A stretch of DNA of 33,799 nt from CAZWLD01 sp964634685 (lineage in GTDB: Bacteria > Bacillota_I > Bacilli_A > Acholeplasmatales > JAEDCM01). The notes beneath the pieces are model-generated. The model was given only the letters and a program-made list of their open reading frames with translations. It was not told where the DNA came from and did not search any database. Location of the stretch: the NCBI GenBank assembly GCA_964634685.1, contig CAZWLD010000021.1:1-33799 (forward strand), given 5' to 3'. Shown here in pieces: positions 16,076 through 22,488 of this stretch. A program made the position numbers and the translations under genes. Each line of letters opens with the position of its first letter. The stretch's first letter is position 1.

Positions 16076-16129
16076 ATGATTCAAATACTAGATAATACAT
16101 TAGACCTTGAAGCAAAGTTGCAGAATTAA
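16076..16129 (+). pseudogene. C-terminal stub of a lost gene
   Basis: A 17-codon frame (MIQILDNTLDLEAKLQN) ends at TAA and is followed at once by a terminator. It abuts the truncated 5' end of the integrase on the other strand. It is best read as the tail of a gene whose body was deleted together with the integrase N-terminus. Confidence 0.4.
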
Positions 16130-16131
16130 GT

Positions 16132-16153
16132 CCATCCTTCGTGGGTGGCTTTT
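16132..16153 (+). terminator. Terminator after the gene stub
   Basis: CCATCC pairs with GGGTGG (one T-G pair) around TTCGT, followed by CTTTTCTTTT. Confidence 0.7.
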
Positions 16154-16198
16154 CTTTTGAAAAATCTGGTCCAAAAGGTAGAAAAAAATAAGAGATTG

Positions 16199-16380
16199 TG
16201 ATATACTTTATATGCAGTTAAGGAAACTGACAGCTTTCAATAGAAAGTTTGACTAACTAATCTTCTGTAACGCTATTAAGAGGATTGCCCTTTGAGGCTT
16301 ATAGCAATAGGTCGCCCTATGGTTGGTCACATGATTTCCAAGACTGACTAATCATAGGAGGTAAAAGCATCTTTTTTTCG
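16199..16380 (+). ncRNA. Structured leader or RNA upstream of the HNH gene
   Basis: The extended -10 TGATATACT (16199-16207) precedes about 170 non-coding bases with stacked hairpins. These are CAGTT/AACTG, CTTTC/GAAAG with an AATA loop, AATCTTC/GAGGATT, TTGC/GCAA, ATAGG/CCTAT with a TCGC loop, and TTGG/CCAA. GACTAACTAATC (16251-16262) recurs as GACTGACTAATC (16342-16353). AGGAGGT at 16357-16363 is 28 or more bases from any ATG, so it is not an ordinary ribosome binding site. RNAs just upstream of HNH genes are known as HEARO/omega RNAs, but those serve IscB proteins. The likeness here is positional only, and no sequence match was tested. Confidence 0.45.
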
Positions 16381-16391
16381 CGTGAATTAAG

Positions 16392-17336
16392 ATGAAAGAA
16401 AAACACATGGATTTAAATCGAGAGACTGCTATGCGCCTCTGGAATAAGTCATTTGGCAAGGAAACCAAGGTGAAGGATTTCACTGGACGTACTATTGCCA
16501 AAGGCGCTTATAACGACCGCAATAGCGAATTTGGATGGAATGTAGATCACATTCTACCGCAAAGCAGGGGCGGCAAAACTGCTGACCATAATTTGGTATG
16601 CTGCCACATTCTTACTAATGATGAAAAAGCAGATAAGTTTCCTGCGTTTAAGGCTAATGGAATTAACTTTGAAATCGTGAAGGTTGAAAACCATTATGAG
16701 ATTAAGCAAATAACAAAGGAGACGAAGAAAAAGAAAAAAACACCAGAGCATGATGATTCTGTGAATTTTATGGATTCAGCATCGGGTGTAAGATTTTTCA
16801 AACAACTAAAAGGTATTCAAAATAAGTCAAGATTTGTTGGCTCAGTTCTTATTAGGCTTCAAAATGTCTCAAATACTGCGGTGATTGATTTCGTTGAGAA
16901 GTTCCTTGATGAGGAAAATATTTCTTATTCAATGTCGAGTAATTATTGGAATAGCGAGACTAGAATAGTTGCCAAAAACTACAATATGCCGCTAAAAGAA
17001 GATAACGCCAAGCTACTAGACAAGTGCATTTTATTAAACACATATTTGAAATATTACTTCAAACCTATGGAATACATTTCTCAGTATGATATTTGCTATC
17101 AGGTAAACCATTTTGAGGATAAGCAAGACATGTACTTGTTGGCTCAAAAGATTAATTTCGATCATTTCAATGAGAGCCTTGACGACGCGTTATTCATCAA
17201 TAAGCTTGTCTATATAAATACTGAGGCTCAAGATAGAGAACCAGATCTAGACTTCAGCTATCATACTTATTGCAGATATGATTATACCTTTACAAAACTG
17301 GCCAAGAATTTAGAAAAGGAGGTAAGCGGAAAGTAG
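16392..17336 (+). CDS. HNH endonuclease
   Basis: Residues about 6-80 are an HNH nuclease domain: WNVDHILPQSRGGKTADHNL, with the metal-site Asp52-His53, central Asn67, and His72/Asn76 in CCHILTNDEKADK. It lacks the CxxC zinc pairs common in other HNH proteins, and no RuvC or PLMP parts of IscB are present. Residues 115-314 are a separate domain (FMDSASGVRFFKQLKG onward) that I do not recognise. The protein should cut DNA. The start at 16392 or 16407 (MDLNRETAMRLW) cannot be decided because neither has a proper ribosome binding site, which is unusual for this genome and suggests control by the structured leader. Confidence 0.78.
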   Translation: MKEKHMDLNRETAMRLWNKSFGKETKVKDFTGRTIAKGAYNDRNSEFGWNVDHILPQSRGGKTADHNLVCCHILTNDEKADKFPAFKANGINFEIVKVENHYEIKQITKETKKKKKTPEHDDSVNFMDSASGVRFFKQLKGIQNKSRFVGSVLIRLQNVSNTAVIDFVEKFLDEENISYSMSSNYWNSETRIVAKNYNMPLKEDNAKLLDKCILLNTYLKYYFKPMEYISQYDICYQVNHFEDKQDMYLLAQKINFDHFNESLDDALFINKLVYINTEAQDREPDLDFSYHTYCRYDYTFTKLAKNLEKEVSGK

Positions 17337-17375
17337 TAATGCTTGTAGCCTCCTTGAAGTAGAAAAAGAGAATTT

Positions 17376-17402
17376 GGTGATGGGCGACAATCACCCTTTT
17401 TC
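17376..17402 (+). terminator. Terminator after the HNH gene
   Basis: GGTGAT pairs with ATCACC (17390-17395) around eight bases, followed by CTTTTTCTTT. A second hairpin, AAGGAGG/CCTCCTT, spans the HNH stop codon just before it. Confidence 0.75.
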
Positions 17403-17416
17403 TTTACTTAAACGAT

Positions 17417-17464
17417 GGTACGAAAAGGTACGAAAAATAAGCAACGGTACGAAGGGGTACGAAA
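17417..17464. repeat. Four GGTACGAA repeats
   Basis: GGTACGAA starts at 17417, 17427, 17446 and 17456. The spacing of 10, 19 and 10 bases makes two pairs, each one helical turn apart. This is typical of a protein-binding array. It lies between the HNH terminator and the AAA ATPase gene. A 60-codon open frame across it has no ribosome binding site and was not called. Confidence 0.7.
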
Positions 17465-17505
17465 TTGTATTAAATGTTATGTTACTAGACATATTGAAAG
17501 CATAG

Positions 17506-17536
17506 GTTTGGTATCAAAGTATCAAACTTTTTTTTA
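17506..17536 (+). terminator. Terminator before the AAA ATPase gene
   Basis: GTTTGGTA pairs with TATCAAAC (one G-T pair) around TCAAAG, followed by nine T. It would end a short transcript starting near the GGTACGAA repeats. Confidence 0.7.
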
Positions 17537-17660
17537 CTGTAAATATACAATTTACAAAAATGTGATTTTATCAATAAATAATCTTACAAAAATGTGATAT
17601 CAATTCTTGATTTTATCTCTAAAATTGTGTATAACATAATTAAAGAAAAGGTGAAGAATA

Positions 17661-18995
17661 ATGTTAAAAAGAAAAGTTGATTTGTTTTTAATGGAATGGA
17701 AACAAAATATTAATAGAAAGCCACTTATTATTTCAGGTGCACGACAAATTGGAAAAACAACTTCTATAAGAAAGCTTGGACAGACATATGAATCTTTTAT
17801 AGAAATAGATTTTGTTAGGATGCCTCAATTTAAAACCATTTTCAAGAATGGTTATGATGTTACCAGTGTTATTAAAGAAATAAGCTTATTAAATCCAAAA
17901 TTTAAGTTTATAGATAATAATACTCTTATTTTATTTGACGAAATTCAAGAATATCCTGATGCAGCAACATCTTTAAAGTCATTCTCGGAAGATGGTAGAT
18001 TTGATGTTATCTGTTCTGGATCATTACTGGGCGTTAATTATAAAAAAATAAGTAGTATACCTGTTGGGTTTAAAGAAGATTATAAAATGTATTCATTAGA
18101 TTTTGAAGAGTTTTTATGGGCAAATGGTTATATTGATGATCAAATTGAAGATATTTATTTTTACATGAAAAATCTTAAGCCGTTACCTGAAACATATCTT
18201 AACAAATTAAAGCAGCTATATAGAGACTATATATTTGTTGGTGGTATGCCTGAAGCAGTTAACCAATTTGTTATTAATGGCACTTTTTCTGAACCATTTA
18301 ATATTCAAAGAAGAATATATAGAGATTATGAGGATGATATAACAAAATATGTTGAAGGATTAGATTCAGCAAAGGTAAAAAAAGTCTATCGACATATTTC
18401 TTCTCAACTTGCTAAGGATAATCATAAATTTCAAATATCAAAAATAGGCCATGGTGCAAGATTTAGAGAATATTTTGGAACCGAAGAATGGTTAATAGAT
18501 GCTGGGATTATAAACATTGCATACAATTTAGAAGAATTAGAACTGCCCTTTTCTAGTTATGAAATGAACGATTACTTCAGAATATACTATGCAGAACATT
18601 CTTTATTCATTGCTAATTTAGATGAAGAAGCTAAAGAGGATTTAATTGTAAATGAGAATTACGAAATATATAATGGTGCATTATATGAAAGCTTGGTATC
18701 TGAAGCATTAATCAAATCAGGATTTAAGCTTTATTTTTATAAAAATACAGATGCGACAATAGAATTAGATTTTCTTATTCGAATTAAAAATGAAATTATT
18801 CCTGTGGAGGTAAAAAGAAATAGAGGTAGAAGTAAATCACTTAATGCCATATTGGCTAGTAAAGAAAACATAAAATATGGAATTAAATTAACTAATGGAA
18901 ATATAGGATTTGAAAATAATAAGTTTACATTTCCATATTACTTAACATTTTTATTAAAAAGATTCTTTAAAGATACAGATTATGTTAAATGGTAG
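17661..18995 (+). CDS. AAA ATPase with DUF4143 domain
   Basis: This 444-residue protein belongs to the common AAA_14/DUF4143 family. Walker A is GARQIGKTT (26-34) and Walker B is LILFDEIQE (Asp93, Glu94), with a likely sensor region at DVICSGSLLG. The C-terminal third (about 210-440) matches DUF4143, ending in a nuclease-like strand pattern (TIELDFLI then IIPVEVKRN, the E/D-x-D...ExK look of PD-(D/E)XK folds). AAAGGTGA supports the ATG. The cellular role of the family is not settled; its members are frequent on mobile and accessory DNA, which fits this position. The gene ends just before a truncated HD-GYP gene. Confidence 0.85.
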   Translation: MLKRKVDLFLMEWKQNINRKPLIISGARQIGKTTSIRKLGQTYESFIEIDFVRMPQFKTIFKNGYDVTSVIKEISLLNPKFKFIDNNTLILFDEIQEYPDAATSLKSFSEDGRFDVICSGSLLGVNYKKISSIPVGFKEDYKMYSLDFEEFLWANGYIDDQIEDIYFYMKNLKPLPETYLNKLKQLYRDYIFVGGMPEAVNQFVINGTFSEPFNIQRRIYRDYEDDITKYVEGLDSAKVKKVYRHISSQLAKDNHKFQISKIGHGARFREYFGTEEWLIDAGIINIAYNLEELELPFSSYEMNDYFRIYYAEHSLFIANLDEEAKEDLIVNENYEIYNGALYESLVSEALIKSGFKLYFYKNTDATIELDFLIRIKNEIIPVEVKRNRGRSKSLNAILASKENIKYGIKLTNGNIGFENNKFTFPYYLTFLLKRFFKDTDYVKW

Positions 18996-19001
18996 TGGTA
19001 G

Positions 19002-19307
19002 TGTCAAGAATTCTTGCAAATAGCTTATGAATGCGCAAGATATCATCACGAGAAATATAATGGTCGAGGCTACCCAGAGGGACTAAAGGGCGAAGAGATT
19101 CCTCTTCATGCTCGTATTATGGCAATCGCGGATGTTTTTGATGCATTAAGCGCGAAAAGGTGTTATCATGAGGTTTTTCCGTTAGATTATTGTTTTAAAA
19201 TAATCGAGGATGGAAGAGGAACGGATTTTGATCCAGATTTAGTTGATTTGTTTTTAAATTCAAAGGATGAAATAACTAATTATTATAACAAGAATTATAA
19301 AGAATAG
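19002..19307 (+). pseudogene. HD-GYP phosphodiesterase, C-terminal fragment
   Basis: Homology begins right after the AAA gene (QEFLQIAYECARYHHEKYNG) and shows the GYP motif HHEKYNGRGYPEGLKGEEIP, then ARIMAIADVFDALSAKR. These are the second half of an HD-GYP domain, which degrades cyclic di-GMP. The HD metal-binding half and any sensor domain are absent, and a TAG stands directly upstream. The apparent TTG start has no ribosome binding site. The breakpoint near 19002 is probably the edge of the island deletion. Confidence 0.82.
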
Positions 19308-19317
19308 GGGAATAAAT

Positions 19318-19922
19318 ATGCCATCACCAGAAAAGTTTTTGGAAACGTTAAAGGAATATAATGTTGATAAGGAAATAATTGATGCCATTTATGATGGCTA
19401 TGATAACATTGTTACGAAAACAAAAAAGGAAATAAGATCGGCTTTTTTTAAACAAACGCTTGAGGTTATGAATGCTCGTTTATATATAGATACAGTTCAA
19501 GCTATTTTAGAAGCTAATGCGTGTTGTAAATGTGGAGCTCGTGATAAATGCTCAAAACAGTTTTCAAAAATTAATGCGAATCCTAGTATTAAGGAACGAT
19601 TAGAATTAATAAGCTCAAGGCCATATATAAATATGGGGTATGCCTCCTTGCAGGATGATGATACTATTTTTTTAATGGTGTTTCCTATCATCCTAATGAT
19701 CGTTTTGAATGTGCCTGTCCAACTATTAGCAAAGTAAAGCGAGATTATGATATGCCAAGAGAATACTGCTTTTGCTGTGGAGGTCATTTCAAATATCATT
19801 ATGAGATAATGCTTGGCGTTAAGCTTGGCCTAATTGAAATTGTCTCTTCTCCATATGATATTAATGGAACAAAGCCATGCGCCTTTAAATATAAAATCAA
19901 AGGAATCAATACAAAGAAATAG
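19318..19922 (+). pseudogene. Cys-rich conserved protein with a one-base frameshift
   Basis: The first frame runs MPSPEKFLETLKEYNVDKEI to residue 118 with a Cys cluster (CCKCGARDKC). At the T7 run 19667-19673 the coding frame shifts by one base. The second part then reads NGVSYHPNDRFECACPTISK and REYCFCCGGHFKYHYEIMLG, ending at TAG 19920. Adding one T gives a 201-residue protein with regularly spaced CxC and CxCC groups, likely metal-binding. I believe this family is listed as DUF6144 but am not certain. The reading could be a true mutation, a slippery-run phase switch, or an assembly error. A start with AGGGGA upstream is intact. Confidence 0.7.
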
Positions 19923-19935
19923 CTTAATCTTTTTG

Positions 19936-19966
19936 ATGATATCACTTTTGTGATATCATTTTTTTC
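19936..19966 (+). terminator. Terminator after the Cys-rich gene
   Basis: ATGATATCAC pairs perfectly with GTGATATCAT around TTTT, followed by a T run. Confidence 0.9.
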
Positions 19967-19974
19967 GGCCAAAT

Positions 19975-20003
19975 TTGACAAAAATCTATTTATATGTTAA
20001 GAT
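19975..20003 (+). promoter_or_regulatory. degV-type gene promoter
   Basis: TTGACA (19975-19980), a 17-base spacer and TAAGAT (19998-20003) with an upstream TGT form a near-ideal promoter. Transcription would start near 20010, which excludes the TTG at 20007 as the start codon of the next gene. Confidence 0.8.
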
Positions 20004-20039
20004 AACTTGAATTATTTGAACGATAAAGGAGAGGATATA

Positions 20040-20909
20040 GTGCTAGTTTTTTTTACTGATACTGATTGTGATATCACACCAGGTATTGCCAAGGAATACG
20101 GATTTGAATTGATTAGTATGCCCTATTATATTAATGAAAAAGAAGTAAGACCGTATGTTGATTGGGACGAATTTGATTATAAAGAATTCTATGATTTATT
20201 AAGAAGTGGTGTTCTTCCCAAAACCTCGGCTATAAGCCCAGGAGAATATATTAATTACTTTGAGCCTCATTTCAAGGCCGGAAATGATATTATTTATGTT
20301 CATTTTTCGAAAAATATGAGTGGAACCTTTAATGCTTTAGGAATTGCCATTGAGGAGCTTAAGGAAAAGTATCCAGAGCGTCATTTTTATACTGTTGATA
20401 CTAAGGCAATTACGGCATTGAGCTATTTAATTATTAAACAAATCGGTGTTTTATATAAAGAAGGGAAATCTGCCGAGGAGCTAGTTGAATGGGCCAAAAC
20501 CGAGGTTGACAAATATGCTATCTATTTTTATGTTGATGACTTAACTTTTTTTAGACAGAGTGGTCGTGTTAGCGGACTTGCTGGGGTGATGGGCAATTTA
20601 TTAGGCATTCATCCAATTATTCATATTAATGATGCTGGTATAATGACAAATATTTCTAAGGCCCATGGCAAGATGAAAACCTTAAATAAAATAATTGAAA
20701 TGATTGATTCTATTCAAGAGGATATCAAGGATTATCCGATTGTTATCGCACATTCTGATGTTGAAGATATTGCTTTAAAGGCCGGAGAAATGCTTAAAGA
20801 AAAATATGGCGATGATTTACAAATCGAATATATTGTTGTTAATCCAACAGCCGGAAGTCACTGTGGTCCAGGCGGTGTTGGCGTTGCCTTTCACGCAAAG
20901 CATAGGTAA
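20040..20909 (+). CDS. DegV family fatty-acid-binding protein
   Basis: This 289-residue DegV protein binds a single fatty acid and in Firmicutes relatives (FakB) presents it to a fatty-acid kinase. Visible family landmarks are the start FFTDTDCDIT, KTSAISPGEY, the loop SKNMSGTFNAL, VDTKAITAL, FFRQSGRVSG and the C-terminal AHSD. The GTG at 20040 follows AAGGAGAGG at the right distance and is in frame. No kinase gene (FakA) is next to it. It is followed after 5 bases by a GNAT-like gene, so the two are co-transcribed. Confidence 0.9.
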   Translation: MLVFFTDTDCDITPGIAKEYGFELISMPYYINEKEVRPYVDWDEFDYKEFYDLLRSGVLPKTSAISPGEYINYFEPHFKAGNDIIYVHFSKNMSGTFNALGIAIEELKEKYPERHFYTVDTKAITALSYLIIKQIGVLYKEGKSAEELVEWAKTEVDKYAIYFYVDDLTFFRQSGRVSGLAGVMGNLLGIHPIIHINDAGIMTNISKAHGKMKTLNKIIEMIDSIQEDIKDYPIVIAHSDVEDIALKAGEMLKEKYGDDLQIEYIVVNPTAGSHCGPGGVGVAFHAKHR

Positions 20910-20914
20910 TTATT

Positions 20915-22039
20915 ATGATAGAAATTGTAAAGGTAGAATCCAAAAGGGAACAAAAGAGATTTCTCAATTTACCTCTTAATATGTATAAGGGTAATAAATG
21001 CTTTGTTCCGCCTCTATATAGTGATGAGGCTAGTATGTTTAAAAAGAATTATGTCTATAACGATCAATCAGAATCAGTTTTTTTCAATGCCTATTTAGAT
21101 GGTCGCCATGTTGGAAGAATCCAAGGAATTATTCAAAAGGCTAGTAACTCGAAATGGAATGAAAAAAAGGTTCGCTTCACTCGTTTTGATTCTATTGATA
21201 ATCAAGAGGTCGCGGATGCTTTGTTTAAGGCTGTTGAGGATTGGGCTCTTGAAAAGGGAATGGATACGGTCGTAGGGCCCCTTGGATATTCAGATTTAGA
21301 AAGAGAAGGCTTATTGATTGAAGGCTTCGATGAATTATCAACCTTCGAGGAGCAATACAATTACCCTTATTATCAAAAATTAATTGAAAATTTAGGATAT
21401 ACAAAGGATGTTGATTGGGTTGAAAGAAAGCTTTATGCACCCAAAGAGGTTGATCCTAAATTTGAAAGATTGTGTTCAGTTATTTTACGAAGAAACAAGC
21501 TTAAAATAGCTGAAACAAAATCAATATCCGATTTCATTCAAAGATATGGCGAAAAGCTATTTAAGGTTTTAGATCTTACCTATGATAATCTTTATGGTAC
21601 GGTTCCATTTTCGGATGGTATGCGTAAGATGATTATTAATAATTTCAAATTAATTTTAAATAAAAAATATTTTGCGGTTATTGTTGATGAGGAAGATAAT
21701 GTCGTTTGCTTTGGTATCTGCATTCCTTCAATTGCCAAGGCTGTTCAAAAAAGCAATGGTCATTTGACTCTCCCAGCAATAGGACGAATCCTTAGGGCAA
21801 TCAGAAAGCCTGAGGTTTTAGATTTGGCCTTGATTGGTGTTCTTCCTGAATATCAAATGAAGGGCGTTTCATCAGTTTTAATCTATGAGATTATGAAATA
21901 TTTATTAAGTGGCGAAATAAAATATGCTGAAACAAATTTGAATCTTGAGGATAATGTTGCTATTCAAAATCAATGGAAATCGTTTGATAATGTTTTACAT
22001 AAAAGACGTCGTTCCTTTATAAAGCACTTAAGTGATTAA
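20915..22039 (+). CDS. GNAT-like acyltransferase (374 aa)
   Basis: This large acetyltransferase-fold protein starts MIEIVKVESKREQKRFLNLP and contains NYPYYQKLIENLGYTKDVDW and the C-terminal LIGVLPEYQMKGVSSVLIYE, a GNAT acetyl-CoA loop in altered form (QMKGVS). This pattern is that of a widespread bacterial protein of about 370 residues annotated as N-acetyltransferase or hypothetical. The substrate is unknown. It overlaps nothing, starts 5 bases after the DegV stop and is followed by a terminator, so the pair is a two-gene operon. A lipid-related role by association with DegV is only a guess. Confidence 0.75.
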   Translation: MIEIVKVESKREQKRFLNLPLNMYKGNKCFVPPLYSDEASMFKKNYVYNDQSESVFFNAYLDGRHVGRIQGIIQKASNSKWNEKKVRFTRFDSIDNQEVADALFKAVEDWALEKGMDTVVGPLGYSDLEREGLLIEGFDELSTFEEQYNYPYYQKLIENLGYTKDVDWVERKLYAPKEVDPKFERLCSVILRRNKLKIAETKSISDFIQRYGEKLFKVLDLTYDNLYGTVPFSDGMRKMIINNFKLILNKKYFAVIVDEEDNVVCFGICIPSIAKAVQKSNGHLTLPAIGRILRAIRKPEVLDLALIGVLPEYQMKGVSSVLIYEIMKYLLSGEIKYAETNLNLEDNVAIQNQWKSFDNVLHKRRRSFIKHLSD

Positions 22040-22064
22040 GCAGGTAGAAATACTTGCTTTTTTT
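22039..22064 (+). terminator. Terminator of the DegV operon
   Basis: AGCAGGTA pairs with TACTTGCT (one G-T pair) around a GAAA tetraloop, followed by seven T. The stem begins in the stop codon. Confidence 0.9.
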
Positions 22065-22108
22065 GTATATCGATTAATGAAAAAAAAGAATATATATTAT
22101 TAAAAAAA

Positions 22109-22135
22109 TTAGCACTCAATAGTTGACAGTGCTAA
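22109..22135. promoter_or_regulatory. CIRCE element 1 (HrcA operator)
   Basis: TTAGCACTC, nine bases, then CAGTGCTAA: this matches the CIRCE consensus TTAGCACTC-N9-GAGTGCTAA except for one base. The groE -35 box TTGACA lies inside it. Confidence 0.95.
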
Positions 22136-22151
22136 AAGATAGGTATATAAT
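22123..22151 (+). promoter_or_regulatory. groE promoter
   Basis: TTGACA (22123-22128), a 17-base spacer and TATAAT (22146-22151) give a full consensus sigma-A promoter. The -35 is inside CIRCE 1 and the -10 ends five bases before CIRCE 2, so HrcA bound at either site would block it. Confidence 0.95.
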
Positions 22152-22155
22152 AGTG

Positions 22156-22182
22156 TTAGCACTTGAAGGAATAGAGTGCTAA
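22156..22182. promoter_or_regulatory. CIRCE element 2 (HrcA operator)
   Basis: TTAGCACTT, nine bases, then GAGTGCTAA: one base off the CIRCE consensus. It covers the likely transcription start and ends in the groES ribosome binding site. Confidence 0.95.
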
Positions 22183-22196
22183 GGAGGAAAATAGAT

Positions 22197-22475
22197 ATGA
22201 TAAAACCATTAAACGGAAATATTTTATTAAAGAAAGAATTAAAGGAAAACAAAACAAAAAGTGGAATCTTGCTCAGTGAAAAGGATGAAGAGGAAGAATA
22301 TGCGAGAGTAATCGCCACAAGCGAAGTAAGAGATGAAAAGGGCAATATTATCCCCTTAGAAATTAAAGAAGGGGATAAAGTTTTATTTAAATCATATAGC
22401 CCAACAAAGGTACATTACGATAATGAAGATTACATACTAATTGAGTATAAAGACATTATCGGTATTATTGATTAA
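22197..22475 (+). CDS. groES: GroES co-chaperonin
   Basis: This 92-residue protein (MIKPLNGNILLKKELKENKT) is the heptameric lid of the GroEL folding chamber. The mobile loop with the TKSGILLSE stretch (residues 20-28), which contacts GroEL, and the C-terminal YILIEYKDIIGII strand are both typical. AAGGAGG at 22181-22187 fixes the ATG at 22197; an upstream in-frame ATG at 22176 lies within CIRCE 2 and before the ribosome binding site. It is transcribed with groEL from the CIRCE-controlled promoter, 13 bases apart. Confidence 0.96.
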   Translation: MIKPLNGNILLKKELKENKTKSGILLSEKDEEEEYARVIATSEVRDEKGNIIPLEIKEGDKVLFKSYSPTKVHYDNEDYILIEYKDIIGIID

Positions 22476-22488
22476 GGAGGAATATACT

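Larger units (their letters stand above)
15632..19001. mobile_element. Remnant island at tRNA-Ser (boundaries approximate)
   Basis: The stretch starts at the tRNA 3' end with an integrase fragment pointing towards it, the usual order for tRNA-targeted islands. It then holds a truncated gene stub with a terminator, an HNH gene with a structured leader, short GGTACGAA repeats and an AAA/DUF4143 ATPase. It ends where an HD-GYP gene lacks its N-terminus. I found no second copy of the tRNA 3' end, so the far attachment site has been lost or lies outside. The right border is set by the HD-GYP breakpoint and is inference. Confidence 0.45.

Noticed and set aside
16199..16380. Known riboswitch before the HNH gene
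   Set aside because: I recognised none of the core motifs of common riboswitch classes, and an HNH gene is not a typical target.
16392..17336. IscB or Cas9-like RNA-guided nuclease
   Set aside because: The HNH domain is at the N-terminus without PLMP, RuvC or bridge-helix parts, so the protein is not IscB even though a structured region precedes it.
17415..17597. 60-codon open frame over the GGTACGAA repeats
   Set aside because: It has no ribosome binding site, spans a terminator hairpin and takes its composition from the repeats.
17661..18995. Defence-system ATPase
   Set aside because: AAA_14/DUF4143 proteins are common on accessory DNA, but their role is not settled and no effector gene of a known defence system is adjacent.
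20007..20039. TTG start for the DegV gene
   Set aside because: The predicted transcription start is near 20010, and the GTG at 20040 has a proper ribosome binding site.
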